Positions 10,270 through 20,258 of a stretch of 64,000 bases of DNA are shown in pieces; position 1 is the first letter of the stretch; every line of letters begins with the position of its first letter. The position numbers were made by a program, and so were the translations under genes. The notes beneath the pieces were generated by a model. It saw only the letters and a program-made list of their open reading frames with translations, did no database searches and had not been told where the DNA came from. Source of the stretch: Hermatobates lingyangjiaoensis. Lineage: Eukaryota > Arthropoda > Insecta > Hemiptera > Hermatobatidae. The stretch lies in the NCBI GenBank assembly GCA_026182355.1, contig JAPFBL010000378.1, positions 389,501-453,500 on the forward strand, given 5' to 3'.

Positions 10270-11590
10270 TGGCCTCTCGGCCTAAGTCGCTACCTGCAAG
10301 GGTTTGATCAGTCCTCTGATCAAATGAAAATTTGTACCATTTGCTACCTCTGAAATAGTTACGTAAGAATGAATCAAAAAAATTATTGTAACTTACTTGT
10401 ATTAATTTGCTATAGGCAACATATTGACACACTTACATTGTCTATAGACCTCTCCCTAATAACTCCTCAATGACCACTCATCAAAATGAAAAGTGAAGCA
10501 TTGGCTTCCTCTGAAATAGTTATATAAGAATTAATCAAAAAGTTTATTCTAAGTTACTTGTATAAATTTTCTATAGGGAACATATATACACACTTACATT
10601 GTCCATAGACCCCCCTCCCACCCCAAAGACCTCTGATCAAAATGAAATGTTGAGCATTAGCTTCCTCTGAAAAAGTTATATAAGAATTAATCAAAAAGTT
10701 TACTGTAAGTTACTTGTATAAATTTTCTATAGGGAACATATATACACACTTACATTGTCCATAGACCCCCCTCCCACCCCAAAGACCTCTGATCAAAATG
10801 AAATGTTGAGCATAGGCTTCCTCTGAAAAAGTTATATAAGAATTAATCAAAAAGTTTACTGTAAGTTACTTGTATAAATTTTCTATAGGGAACATATATA
10901 CACACTTACATTGTCCATAGACTCCCCTCCCACCCAAAAGACCTCTGATCAAAATGAAATGTTGAGCATTGGCTTCCTCTGAAAAAGTTATTTAAGAATT
11001 AATTAAAACGTTTGTTGTAAGTTACTTGTATAAATTTTCTATAGGGAACATATATACACACTTACATCCTTCAGAGACCCCACTCCCTCCGATGACCTCT
11101 GACCAAAATGAAAAGTGAAGCATTGGCTTCCTCTGAAAAAGTTATATAAGAATTAATAGAAGGGTTTATTGTAAGTTACTTGTATAAATTTTCTATAGGG
11201 AACATATATACACACTTACATTGTCCATAGACTCCCCTCCCACCCCAAAGACCTCTGATCAAAATGAAATGTTGAGCATTGGCTTCCTCTGAAAAAGTTA
11301 TTTAAGAATTAATTAAAGCGTTTGTTGTAAGTTACTTGTATAAATTTTCTATAGGGAACATATATACACACTTACATTGTCCATAGACTCCCCTCCCACC
11401 CCAAAGACCTCTGATCAAAATGAAATGTTGAGCATTGGCTTCCTCTGAAAAAGTTATATAAGAATTAATAGAAGGGTTTATTGTAAGTTACTTGTATAAA
11501 TTTTCTATAGGGAACATAACTTACATTGTCCATAGACCCCCCTCCCTCCCTTCTCAATTAGCACTGACCAAAATGTAAATAGCATATTTA
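10270..11590 (+). repeat. 157-bp tandem array, about 8-9 units
   Basis: Units share CCTCTGATCAAAATGAAATG, GTAAGTTACTTGTATAAATT and TCTATAGGGAACATATATAC. Period is about 157 bp, with the first and last units diverged. The array ends about 200 bp before the first visible OSGIN exon. Confidence 0.93.
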
Positions 11591-11785
11591 ACTTACCCTG
11601 AATATGTGAGATAATAATGATTCAATAAGTTTTTAGTAAGTAGTTTGTTTAAATTTTTTTTTATGGAAGACATGTATACATTGGCACACATGATAGTGCT
11701 GTCATGTTGGATACGCAAAGATGTCCTTAAGTCTTTTGTGTTGGGATTAGTCAAGTGTATGACATGTGTTCGTTTTGTTGTGCAG

Positions 11786-11937
11786 GTAACGGGCCCAGTG
11801 GACTGAGCCTGAGCTATATTCTCTCTGGTCACTGGCCCCACTACAATGGCACAGGACATTCAGACCTTATGCTGCAAGCAAGGCTTCAAAGGGCCAACAA
11901 GTCTCTCCTCCATGCCGATCTTCGTTTTCTCTCCCAG
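11786..11937 (+). CDS. OSGIN: OSGIN-like flavoprotein, first visible coding exon
   Basis: The exon has an acceptor ending TGCAG at 11781-11785 and a donor CAG|GTTTCC. The first two bases complete a glycine codon, giving GNGPSG, the FAD-binding GxGxxG turn at the N-terminus of OSGIN1/2 (oxidative-stress-induced growth inhibitor family, relatives of flavin monooxygenases). It continues SLSYILSGHWPHY and ends with HADLRFLSQ in phase 0. The start Met and the first beta strand must lie in an exon further upstream that I could not find. A 157-bp tandem array ends about 200 bp before the exon, and a hammerhead palindrome starts about 20 bp after it. The family call rests on several motifs shared across exons. 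Confidence 0.88.
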
Positions 11938-12026
11938 GTTTCCCTTTATATATATATAAAAAGATTTCACATAAACACGTGAAACAACAATCAATGATCA
12001 AACCACAATAAGAAATGGGAAAACAA

Positions 12027-12069
12027 GACTAAGATCTTTCAACCGTAACAAGCGGTCTTCGTCAGAGTC
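12027..12069 (-). ncRNA. hammerhead-like motif, family A, intact
   Basis: Core CTGACGA (12059-12065), extra A, stem II GACCG/CGGTT, GAAA (12037-12040), stem III AGATCT, cleavage base U, stem I GACT/AGTC. Confidence 0.78.
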
Positions 12070-12103
12070 AAAAACCCAACCCTATTTGATGAGTTGGGTT
12101 TTT

Positions 12104-12146
12104 GACTCTGACGAAGACCGCTTGTTACGGTTGAAAGATCTTAGTC
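12104..12146 (+). ncRNA. hammerhead-like motif, family A, intact, sense to OSGIN
   Basis: Core CTGACGA (12108-12114), extra A, stem II GACCG/CGGTT, GAAA (12133-12136), stem III AGATCT (12136-12141), cleavage after U12142, stem I GACT/AGTC. Confidence 0.78.
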
Positions 12147-12177
12147 TTGTTTTCCCATTTCTTATTGTGGTTTGATC

Positions 12178-12179
<2 letters not shown>

Positions 12180-12211
<32 letters not shown>
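12180..12211 (+). repeat. (TA)n, left boundary of PLE copy
   Basis: About 32 bp of TA separating the family A palindrome from the PLE remnant. Confidence 0.9.
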
Positions 12212-12214
<3 letters not shown>

Positions 12215-12301
12215 GGGGAGCAGGCCTTCATTTATACACGTTTGATTAAAAGTAATGCCCAATTTAACTTTTACACTTTTTCTTATCCGTTTTTCAAGTG
12301 T
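12212..12301 (-). pseudogene. PLE N-terminal fragment, inverted terminal piece
   Basis: Minus translation gives RIRKSVKVKLGITFNQTCIN then EGLLPK at (TA)n. It is the inverted duplicate of 12841-12906, so the PLE insertion has matching inverted ends. Confidence 0.75.
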
Positions 12302-12594
12302 TCTCATACTCCGGAGGACCCAAAGAGCACGTTAGGTTAACACATGGAGTGCAATTAACCAGGGAAATGTTAACAGACAATACTGTAATATTACAACAAG
12401 AACATGACCACACCAGATTGCAAATTTTGGAAGCTATCTTGATCCTCGAAAAGCAACCTAGTATTAACAGCCAAGGAGGAGGATTTTCAAGAATTCTAAA
12501 ATTATATGAAGGCAGTCAGAAGGCGAACCAGTCTGGGAGAGGTATAGAAGTTAATCGATTACCTTCCCAGATACAAATGACGGATGGAAGGTAA
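12302..12594 (+). pseudogene. PLE endonuclease C-terminal end
   Basis: The frame contains HGVQLTREMLTDNTVILQQE, then HTRLQILEAILILEKQPSIN and a stop at 12592-12594. This is the ...LTREM...RLQILEALLI...QPSIN end of the GIY-YIG domain in Penelope-like elements. It picks up where the fragment at 1018-1512 stops. Confidence 0.8.
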
Positions 12595-12739
12595 CCAAGA
12601 GCCTGGTGAAACCTCAACATACCTTTACCTTTGATAACCTCCCTAGTTGTGAATATGTGTTATTGACTCGTTATGTTTATTTTAGTTTATTTTAATTGTT
12701 ATTCACTTTTCGATCATTAATAATTTTATATATTCTTTA

Positions 12740-12777
12740 ACCTTGAAAATGGTCAACGATGACCGAAACATGTCGGT
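12740..12777 (+). ncRNA. hammerhead-like motif in PLE terminal repeat, core decayed
   Basis: Stem II GGTC/GACC, GAAA (12765-12768), stem III ACATGT, cleavage base C, stem I ACC/GGT are kept, but the core reads TTGAAAA instead of CTGANGA. Confidence 0.6.
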
Positions 12778-12805
12778 GTATAGTAATAAAAATTTTGGTG
12801 AACTT

Positions 12806-12903
12806 ATGTTTTTAGTTCCAGAACCATGGAAGTCAAGTATGAGAACACTTGAAAAACGGATAAGAAAAAGTGTAAAAGTTAAATTGGGCATTACTTTTAA
12901 TCA

Positions 12904-12906
<3 letters not shown>
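12806..12906 (+). pseudogene. PLE N-terminal fragment after the terminal repeat
   Basis: MFLVPEPWKSSMRTLEKRIR, then KSVKVKLGITFNQT, ending at (TA)n 12907-12938. With the pieces at 12212 and 12302 it shows a PLE copy laid out as inverted N-end, C-end, terminal repeat, N-end. Confidence 0.75.
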
Positions 12907-12937
<31 letters not shown>

Positions 12938-12941
<4 letters not shown>

Positions 12942-13122
12942 AAATTACACAAAGCACGACACAGAAAAGAGAATACAAAGAAAACTTACAGAATTCAATA
13001 TTTCGAACTGTTGTTCGTCATCAGGAGAGTAGACTAGTAGAGAGGACGAAGTGAGAGAGATCTCCCCACGTCGAAGAACGGAGCGCGAATATATATATAT
13101 TTATATATATATATATATATAG
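12938..13122. mobile_element. Family E hammerhead half-palindrome
   Basis: One arm (AATTACACAAAGCACGACAC through GATCTCCCCACGTCGAAGAACGGAG, in separate blocks) with a minus-strand motif. The second arm is missing, and (TA)n at 13089-13122 follows the loop. Confidence 0.7.
12996..13029 (-). ncRNA. hammerhead-like motif, family E
   Basis: Core CTGATGA (13018-13024), extra C, stem II GAAC/GTTC, GAAA (13001-13004), stem III ATAT, cleavage base U, stem I about two pairs. Confidence 0.65.
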
Positions 13123-13189
13123 TTTTATTTATAATATATTTCATATATTTGTATATTTATATTGATGAATGGAATGTATCGATTGTGGA

Positions 13190-13300
13190 ATAAAAACAAA
13201 ACTAAAGTTTATCGGGACTCGGGTCAGTTCTTCAGGTTCATAAACCTGAACCTGACCGAGTCCCGATAAAAATTAGTTTTGTTTATTTTCCACGGTCGAT
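13190..13300. repeat. Palindrome without ribozyme core
   Basis: Arms centred on GGTTCATAAACC, with TATCGGGACTCGGGTCAG and its inverse. It has no CTGANGA or GAAA. Part of a G-like family also seen at 56.1 kb. Confidence 0.7.
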
Positions 13301-13662
13301 GCTTTCATCAATATTTGTATAATTTGGGATAATAAATATAGGTTTCTATGAGGATATAAGAAGAACATATGGATGTGATATGAGTGAATGTTTAAATAAG
13401 TGGCGTAGTTACATAGGCTTTAGTTTTGTATATATATATATATATGTATATATACAAAATATACAAAATAAAATCTTTTCTTATATTTATTATTATTATT
13501 CTTTTCTTTATTTTCTAACTAACTATACCTTCCCTATTAATTCTTACTCTCTTTCAACTCTTTATTTAATATATCTTTTCTAGTTTACTATTAATCTTAA
13601 TTATTATTATTAATATTATTATTATTATTATTATTAATTTTCTTAATCTATTTATTCTCTAC
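13301..13662. other. AT-rich DNA with TTA/ATT microsatellites
   Basis: TATATATA at 13430-13455 and ATTATT repeats at 13600-13640; no gene seen. Confidence 0.6.
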
Positions 13663-13995
13663 TAGCAAACGTACCCGTCTTTGACGGAATCAAAAATTCT
13701 ATTATACTTGGTATTCCAAAATATCAATCATAGTATTATACTAATACTATAATTAGAAGTTACAGAATAGTAGAAAATACCATTATTAGTACAGTGCTAA
13801 ACAAATGCCTCTGTATACAAAGATTAGATTTTAAATTAGACATACCCAAATCTACAATCAATGATTCAGCTTTTTATGTCTTATGGTAGCAATATTTTGT
13901 GGACAAACCCACAGACAGAAATTATTCTAAGGGTACATGTGGCTACTGTGAAGTATGAAACGTAAAGAAAACTTGAAATGAATTAGTTCTAATTA
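13663..13995 (+). repeat. RTE-like retroelement fragment, short copy
   Basis: It begins TAGCAAACGTACCCGTCTTT and ends with GTATGAAACGTAAAGAAAAC, the same ends as the longer copy at 14388-15748. Internally deleted. Confidence 0.55.
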
Positions 13996-14009
13996 ACGTG
14001 CTCCTAGTC

Positions 14010-14385
14010 AAAAGCTAGCACGCAAGGCACTGGGCTACTCTGGTTCCGTACCTTACTTTATTACCAGTGTTTATATTACGCAAATATTAAATTAAAAAAA
14101 ATATTTTTGTTGTATTTATTTATAATACATTTGCACTACTGTCATCGGCGAGCAAGCAAGCTACTGGCTACCCTGGCTAGATCCCTTTACTTTATTACCA
14201 TTTTTTATATTATCCACATTTTAAATTCAAAAAAAATATTTGTTTGTTACATTTATTTATAATACATTTGCACTACTGTCATCGGCAAGCCACTGGGCTA
14301 CTCTGGTCCCATGCCTTACATTATTACCAGTGTATTTATTAACGAAATATTAAATTAAAAAAAAAGTTTGCAGTTATATATAATA
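14010..14385 (+). repeat. About 127-bp tandem repeat containing inverted SINE heads
   Basis: Three units each contain a minus-strand SINE tRNA head (GCTACCCTGGCT-like) joined to TTTATTACCA...ATAATACATTTGCACTACTG in separate blocks. The SINE-flank junction has been amplified as one unit. Confidence 0.75.
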
Positions 14386-14387
14386 CA

Positions 14388-15748
14388 TAGCAAACGTACC
14401 CGTCTTTGACGGAATCAGAAGTTCCGTCATTTTTTGTATTCCAAAATGTCATTAGAAATTATAGAACAGTAGAAAATACCATTATTACTACAGTGTTAAA
14501 CAAATGCCTCTAAATACACTACATTAGCTGTCTGTCCTTCAGGTTCATGGTAGAAGAAAGAGTTGAAACCTCTGACCCTTGAGCAAGTAAACTACATTTG
14601 ACCATGTGAGAAAAATTTGGTTTCGCTACCTTGTATTCCTGCGTTAGATGAAGTCTCCCTTTGCGACTTAGTTAACGTCATTGCGAAATAGACTCTGACC
14701 GGACTTTGCAATCATTTCAACGTAAACAGACAGTGGCTCGGAATCAATGGTATGAATGGTATACACACAGACTCCCCAATACCACATCCAGTCATTATGT
14801 CCGCCTCTGTGGCATATCTGTGTAGAGCACGAACTCAGAGTCGTGTCCCGTTGCACAGTTTTGGAGCACTCATGTTTCGTAACATGAAATTTGTTACTGC
14901 TACTAAATTGCAGCATGATTGGTTCTCGTACTTTAAGTTTTTACTCATGAGCAGGTAGTCCAGGAGAAATAAATTCAGAGTCACGAAATTCAATTAGATA
15001 ATGAACTGCTTCTTCATCACTAATCCAATCTCTTTACTGACTTGTAAGGTCTTTCCTCGGTATGATATAGCGTAAGAACTTGTTTGTTGATTTTTCCTGC
15101 CTGTTCATATTAAGAGTTGAGAATTGCTCGTTTACAAAACATTTATTCTCAATAGATAGTACATCCTCAACTCTGGGAAACACCTTTTCAAAGATGTCAA
15201 ATACGCAATATATTCATATGCTCCAATGAAATTAAAATCAACAATACCTACTTGCTTCACCTGTGTATTTTCAAAACAAACTTGTCTGTGAAGTTAGGAA
15301 AATACGCTTAAAGCCCTATAACTTCGTTTCTGTACTTAATTATTAATCTATTTAGATCCCATATTTTAAGTTAGGCATACACAAATCCAGTGTCAAAGTT
15401 TCAGCTCGCCATGTCTTATGGTGGCTGAGTTTACTTGTGACAAACGTTTTTGCTTTAAACGTCCATAACTTCACTTCTACGTTGAATTTCCAAATAATTC
15501 AGAGCCTATATTTTAAGTTAGACCTACCCAAATCTACTGTAGAAGTTTCAGCTTTATATGTCTTATGGTAGCTGAGTTTACTTGTGACAAAGTTTTGCGG
15601 ACAAACAGACAAACCGACAAACCGACAGAAATTTTTCTAAGGGTGGATTCAGTTTCTCCAATGTATGAAACGTAAAGAAAACTTGAATTGAGTCAGTTCT
15701 AAGCAATGTACAGACAAAATCATTATTTTATTTATAAAGATTTATTCT
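14388..15748 (+). repeat. RTE-like non-LTR retroelement 3' region
   Basis: It starts TAGCAAACGTACCCGTCTTT. It contains repeated CAAAGTTTCAGCT...GTCTTATGGTGGCTGAGTTT and ACAAACAGACAAACCGACAG blocks typical of RTE-type 3' ends, closing with ATCATTATTTTATTTA. No usable reverse transcriptase frame remains. A third copy is at 27190-27790. Confidence 0.55.
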
Positions 15749-15938
15749 CTGTTAGTCCAGTTATACCGTTGACCTTTCAACTCTTTTATTCTAACCGCTT
15801 GTTTGTTGTTCATTATTGACCTTTGACCTTCTCTTTATATTAACCTGTACTAATCCTTTTAATCTATTTATAGCAATGACTAAGCATGAGTCATCGATTT
15901 TAATTTAACATGCCACTTGGCCAACTAACTCCTTTTCC

Positions 15939-16066
15939 AGTTGAACCCTGTTAGCAGGAGGTTAGTTCGTAGGATCGAATCTCTCAGTCTTAAGATCGTG
16001 AATGCCGAGACTGCGGATAATTTTAATGATACTTGTTTAAAAGAGGATCTACTGCTTATTTATACC
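15939..16066 (+). pseudogene. PLE N-terminal fragment
   Basis: The frame RRIESLSLKIVNAETADNFN then DTCLKEDLLLIYTNI ends at (TA)n (16067-16082). A decayed stem (GACT...AGTC) lies upstream where a ribozyme would be expected. Confidence 0.65.
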
Positions 16067-16163
16067 AATATATATATATATACTTCGAATATAATAAAAG
16101 ATCCGTGTGGACAATAAACACTTTAACACAGAGAAAAGAACACAGAATGACACTACAGAACTC

Positions 16164-16199
16164 ACTTCGATATTTCGACATCCGTCGTCATCGGGAAGA
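16164..16199 (-). ncRNA. hammerhead-like motif, family D
   Basis: Core CCGATGA (16188-16194), stem II GAC/GTC, GAAA (16173-16176), stem III ATAT, cleavage base C, stem I CTTC/GAAG. The U4 to C core change probably lowers activity. Confidence 0.6.
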
Positions 16200-16249
16200 A
16201 GTGCGAAGTACTCGCGTTGAGAAGCAAACTGCTACTGAGTACTTCGCAC

Positions 16250-16287
16250 TTCTTCCCGATGACGACGGATGTCGAAATATCGAAGTG
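16250..16287 (+). ncRNA. hammerhead-like motif, family D, sense to OSGIN
   Basis: Core CCGATGA (16256-16262), GAAA (16274-16277), stem III ATAT, cleavage base C16281, stem I CTTC/GAAG. Same core variant as its inverted partner. Confidence 0.6.
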
Positions 16288-16379
16288 AGTTCTGTAGTAT
16301 CTTTCTGTGTTCTTTTCTCTGTGTTAAAGTGTATATATATATATATATATATTATAAGGTATTGTTTTCTTGACCACAA

Positions 16380-16745
16380 TTACTAATAAACACTTTTTCT
16401 TCTTCTCGGAATTTGGTCAGGGTTAATATATGGAATCACCTTTTTGCCATGGATTAATTGTATTATAAAAAACAAAAAGTGTTTTCAATAAATGTCGCTG
16501 GGTAGCAGCACATGCAATGACAGATAACCGTTTTGTTGGTTCGGTATTAGAAGCTAACCTTGAGTAAGTTTTTTTAGAATTTTTTTATGATGAATGTAAA
16601 GTAGATATGATAAATGTCCATTGTTTTTGTTAGTTTATAGCCCTGAGGATGTCTTAAAATAAAGACGAAACGTTGGCAAAAAGGTGATTCCATACCATAT
16701 ATTAAACCTGACCAAAATTCCGAGAAGAAGAAAAAGTGTTTATAT
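16380..16745. mobile_element. Palindromic hammerhead element, family K
   Basis: Arms 16390-16463 and 16672-16743 (AAACACTTTTTCTTCTTCTC and inverse). About 210 bp of loop holds a single motif next to the right arm. Confidence 0.75.
16640..16677 (+). ncRNA. hammerhead-like motif, family K, intact, sense to OSGIN
   Basis: Core CTGAGGA (16643-16649), extra U, stem II GTCTT/AAGAC, GAAA (16667-16670), stem III ACGT, cleavage base U16674, stem I GCC/GGC. Confidence 0.78.
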
Positions 16746-16821
16746 TTTGAACCCTGTTGACAAAAAGAACACATAAATTGAAATAGAACTCGCTACTATA
16801 TATTTTTGTAATATATATGTA

Positions 16822-17165
16822 TATAAAAAGATTTCACATAAACACGTGAAATAACAATCAATAATCAAACCACAATAAGAAATGGGAAAACAAGACTAAG
16901 ATCTTTCAACCGTAACAAGCGGTCTTCGTCAGTTGAGTTAAAAACCCAACTGAACACTAGATGCAGAAAACATCTGTTGAGGAGTTGAGAAGAGTGGGAG
17001 GGAAGAGTGGTATTTAAAAGGGTGAAAGCACAGGAAAGGACTAATGTCCAGTAAGGGATGTTTGGGGAAACAAAGGAGTACAGTAAGAAAGAGTAAAACA
17101 CTATCCGCTAGCTATAAACCCTCTTTGAAGAGGCTATTGCCCTCGTGACGGAAGTATCAAGTTTG
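16822..17165. mobile_element. Family A element, long form with about 200-bp interior
   Basis: The left arm (16822-16935) is followed by an interior (GATGCAGAAAACATCTG through AGAGTAAAACACTAT, in blocks) that recurs at 52022-52195. No right arm here. This interior is absent from the short family A palindromes. Confidence 0.7.
16894..16936 (-). ncRNA. hammerhead-like motif, family A, stem I lost
   Basis: Core CTGACGA (16926-16932), stem II, GAAA and AGATCT are intact, but the bases before the core read TCAA instead of GACT, so stem I cannot form in cis. Confidence 0.6.
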
Positions 17166-17286
17166 AAGAGACTTATATGTATATATATACATATTCACTG
17201 ATAAAACGAAATACGATCCAAACTGGACACAATACGAGTTCGAGATTAACAAAGATCAACACACAAAGTAGGGAAACACACTTACA

Positions 17287-17320
17287 GACTCAAATTTTCG
17301 GGTAATCCCTCTTCAGGAGA
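17287..17320 (-). ncRNA. hammerhead-like motif, family F
   Basis: Core CTGAAGA (17310-17316), stem II GGG/CCC directly after the core (no extra base in this copy), GAAA (17296-17299), stem III AATT, cleavage base U, stem I CTC/GAG. Confidence 0.68.
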
Positions 17321-17410
17321 AAAGAGAATGGGAGACCAAGCACGTTGTAGGCGCGTTGTAACCGTTACTTGCCGTTGCACCTACAACGTGCTTGGTCTCC
17401 CATTCTCTTT

Positions 17411-17444
17411 TCTCCTGAAGACGGATTACCCGGAAATTTGAGTC
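17411..17444 (+). ncRNA. hammerhead-like motif, family F, sense to OSGIN
   Basis: Core CTGAAGA (17415-17421), stem II GG/CC. The GAAA is preceded by an extra G, giving GGAAATTTG, so stem III is disturbed relative to the 60.49 kb copy. Confidence 0.5.
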
Positions 17445-17697
17445 TGTAAGTGTGTTTCCCTACTTTGTGTGTTGCTCTTTGTTAATCTCGAACTCGTATA
17501 TATATATACATATAAGTATGTATAGTTGGCACAACATACATATATGAATATATATATATTTTTTTCATTTTCTAGTATTTATGTATTTCTTTTTTCTTCT
17601 TTCTTATCTTTTTGGTATATATTTATTTTTTCTTTTATTCCTTACTTCTAATTTCTTCTATATATTATATAATTTAATATTTATAATATATATATAA

Positions 17698-18068
17698 TAG
17701 GTGTGTTCTCTAATCGGGGTTCGGTCAATTTTCCAGGATAAAAATTCAAACTCTTGTTGCCAACATTTCGGTTTTATTTAAAACCTTTTTCATAGGCAGA
17801 AGTAAGAATTTTGTAACTAAGAAAATGAAATTTACATTATTTAAAGGAACAACAATGTTAACCGGACAAAACCTTTGACTAGACTGCTAGTTCATTTTAT
17901 TAATGAACAGAATGTTTTATTCACTTGAACAGAAAATTTCATTTTCTTAGTTAAAAAATTCTTACTTCTGACTTTGAAAAAGGTTTTAAATAAAACCGAA
18001 ACGTTGGTAACAAGAGTTTGATTTTTTATCCTGGAAAATTGACCGAACCCCGATTAGAGAACACACCT
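17698..18068. mobile_element. Palindromic element, family G
   Basis: Outer arms carry GTGTGTTCTCTAATCGGGGT and TTTTCCAGGATAAAAA and their inverses. Each arm has the degenerate motif TATGAAAAAGGTTTT...AAAACCGAAACGTTGG (stem II strong, core diverged from CTGANGA). About 160 bp of loop. Confidence 0.72.
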
Positions 18069-18169
18069 ATTCTATCTAACGGTCGATATATTATTGAATT
18101 TGTTATATAATATATAAAATAAAATAAATTCAAAACGAAGGAAACACACAGAAAGACACAGACATAACT

Positions 18170-18208
18170 CACATCGATATTTCGACCATCGTCGTCATCA
18201 GGAGGTGC
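18170..18208 (-). ncRNA. hammerhead-like motif, family C, intact
   Basis: Core CTGATGA (18195-18201), extra C, stem II GAC/GTC with loop GATG, GAAA (18180-18183), stem III ATAT, cleavage base C, stem I about 6 pairs with one mismatch. Confidence 0.78.
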
Positions 18209-18299
18209 GAAGAGCGAAGAGTCCCGCAGGAAGACAGGGCGGTACTCTTCTAGACAGAGTACCGCCTTGTCTTCCTGCGGGACTCTTCGCTCTTCGCTC

Positions 18300-18343
18300 T
18301 TCACACCTCCTGATGACGACGATGGTCGAAATATCGATGTGAG
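18300..18343 (+). ncRNA. hammerhead-like motif, family C, intact, sense to OSGIN
   Basis: Core CTGATGA (18310-18316), GAAA (18328-18331), stem III ATAT, cleavage base C18335, stem I pairing CACACCTC with GATGTG apart from one mismatch. Confidence 0.78.
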
Positions 18344-18440
18344 TTATGTCTGTGTCTTTCTGTGTGTTTCCTTCGTTTTGAATTTATTTTATTTTAAAAA
18401 AGTCCGCTGGACCTTTCTTTTAATTGTTATAATATATATA

Positions 18441-18550
18441 TATATATCGTTGAACAGCTGACCGTATTTCGCTGATGTCATTTTCTTCACTAGTTTTTCA
18501 AGGTTTCTGAATACCCTCTTCTTTCCTTCATCCAAATGTTGGAGAATGTT
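18441..18550 (-). pseudogene. PLE N-terminal fragment
   Basis: Minus translation: LDEGKKRVFRNLEKLVKKMT then SAKYGQLFND, ending at (TA)n 18430-18446. A hammerhead motif lies at its 5' side. Confidence 0.72.
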
Positions 18551-18562
18551 AATTAAGTTGGA

Positions 18563-18602
18563 ACCGACATGTTTCGACTGGCTTCCCGTCATCTTCAGGG
18601 TG
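18563..18602 (-). ncRNA. hammerhead-like motif before PLE fragment, intact
   Basis: Core CTGAAGA (18592-18598), extra U, stem II GAC/GTC, GAAA (18572-18575), stem III ACATGT, cleavage base C, stem I ACC/GGT. Confidence 0.75.
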
Positions 18603-18686
18603 ATTAATTAAAAAAAGAGAAAAAAAAGAAGTAAAATTATTAGTCTTTGCAGTTGGTATTAAGACACATTTTACAGTAAAAGTTTA

Positions 18687-18776
<90 letters not shown>
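18687..18776 (+). repeat. Long (TA)n tract with one interruption
   Basis: About 90 bp of TA broken by AATATATAATATATTA. It adjoins the short palindrome at 18772. Confidence 0.95.
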
Positions 18777-18777
<1 letters not shown>

Positions 18778-18962
18778 TGACACATAAACAGAAACACAAC
18801 AAAGACTCACTTTTCAATATTTCGACCGTAATGGCGGTCGAAATATTGAAAAGTGAGTCTTTGTTGTGTTTCTGTTTATGTGTCACTGCTTATTTTAATT
18901 GTTATTTGTCCTGCCGGACCGTTTTTCGTTTATCATGGTATATATATATATATATATATATA
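18772..18962. mobile_element. Short palindrome, family C-like, dead, with (TA)n
   Basis: GTGACACATAAACAGAAACA and its inverse meet at GACCGTAATGGCGGTC. The centre lies inside stem II, so neither strand keeps CTGANGA. (TA)n at 18940-18962. Confidence 0.75.
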
Positions 18963-19936
18963 TTATTATTATTATTATTATTATTATTTAAGACACTTAT
19001 TCTTAACTAGTTTCCTATTTATATGCTTTTACCTCTTCTATACCTTTTATGTACTATTACATATATATATTTTTGTATTTTTTTTATTTTTTTTTATTTT
19101 TTTTTTGTATTATAAAATTTCTCTTCGAGTCTCTTTGATTCCTTCTATATTTACCCAAGGAGTATTATTTATCTGAATCTCTGTTTATATTTTGTCTTAA
19201 TTCGATGACTTCAAGACCGGGTGCGGGGGGGGGGGCAGCACTGGCGGTTGTTGTTAGAGAGTGGAGGTTTAAGGTCGGAGGAGACTCTAGGGTATAGAGA
19301 TAGAGGAGGATACTATGGGACGTAGAGTACACCATAGCATACACTCTGATTTGCACTACGTAACGTTGCATATTTATTTTTTTATTTTTTTTTTAAATTG
19401 TATGCTTTACTTAACGTAAAACGACACCTAGCTTAATATGTTTTGTACAGATGGTGATTTTATTTAATTGACTTTCTAATTTTTACCTTGACTTTTTTCA
19501 CTTTCACTCATTTCTTTGCGATCACTATGCGATGCTTCATCGCACATCGTATCTCGAGTAAATCTTCGTATATCGAAATGTTTTTCGGTTCGAAATTTAA
19601 AAAAGTCGTATATTAAAATATTGGTATGTCAGTACGTTCATATATTACTTTACTTATAAGTAAAGTATAGTGATCGTGAAAAAATTCGACCTCGAGATTT
19701 TGACGGAATTATATGTTTTGAGGTCCCAAAAGTCGTTTTATGAAGTTTTATCGATGATGTCTGTGTGTGGGTGGGTGGGTGAGTGTGTTAGCATTGCTTG
19801 TTTCAAGTTGTGGTAACTATAAGAGATTTATGCTTAAACAAGATGTGGTTTATGTGTTGTCACATAAATTGTCTAGTGTTACTATTCATGACACAAGACA
19901 GTCTTTTATCCCGCAGCGTCATGATTATTAAACTAA
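18963..19936. other. No gene seen; low-complexity and unique DNA
   Basis: ATT repeats, T-rich stretches, an 11-bp G run near 19226 and a GTGG-rich patch near 19766. Frames here are biased by composition. Confidence 0.55.
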
Positions 19937-20258
19937 CCTTTGGTTAGGTTATATTGCAGTGGCATTCTCACAAGTAGCTGAACATTGACCCCTGTGTTAT
20001 AATACAGAGTGAGCATTCTGAATTGGAAGTCCTAATTTCTACCTTAACTCAACTGTATTTAAGGTAAGGGGGATTTTTAACTAGTACCCGACATCGTACA
20101 GGCTCGGGACTAACGGCTTAACGTCCTCTCCGAGATACTACGTGATAAATCTGAATTTATCACCTCCCGCGTGAATAAATCGAGGGTCAGGTGGGTATCG
20201 AACCCTGGACCTACCAGTTCAGAGGCGAGCACGCAAGCTACTGGGCTACCCTGGCTCC
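19937..20258 (-). repeat. tRNA-derived SINE, minus strand, full length
   Basis: It runs from the inverted tail GGTTAGGTTATATTGCAGTG to the inverted head CTACTGGGCTACCCTGGC, B box complement ATCGAACCC. Confidence 0.82.

Larger units (their letters stand above)
11947..12179. mobile_element. Palindromic hammerhead element, family A
   Basis: The left arm starts after a short TA run with AAAAAGATTTCACATAAACA and contains GATCAAACCACAATAAGAA. The right arm is its inverse and ends at GATCA next to (TA)n. Each arm carries one intact motif on opposite strands, with about 25 bp between them. Confidence 0.82.
16083..16352. mobile_element. Palindromic hammerhead element, family D
   Basis: Arms 16083-16212 and 16232-16330 are inverted around GAGAAGCAAACTGC. 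(TA)n lies on both outer sides (16067-16082 and 16332-16352). Each arm has one motif. Confidence 0.8.
17190..17515. mobile_element. Palindromic hammerhead element, family F
   Basis: Arms 17194-17352 and 17380-17500 (CGAGTTCGAGATTAACAAAG and inverse). The loop carries GCACGTTGTAGG inverted pairs. TA tracts lie on both outer sides. A near-identical copy is at 60272-60576. Confidence 0.82.
18090..18395. mobile_element. Palindromic hammerhead element, family C
   Basis: Arms start AAATAAATTCAAAACGAAGG and meet at TACTCTTCTAGACAGAGTA. Both arms hold intact motifs. (TA)n follows after a short tail at 18430. Confidence 0.8.

Noticed and set aside
14668..14958. Overlapping frames of 82 and 68 residues
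   Set aside because: Inside an RTE-like repeat with no recognisable domain and opposite-strand overlap.
18671..19010. Frames rich in Tyr-Ile repeats
   Set aside because: Translations of (TA)n microsatellites.
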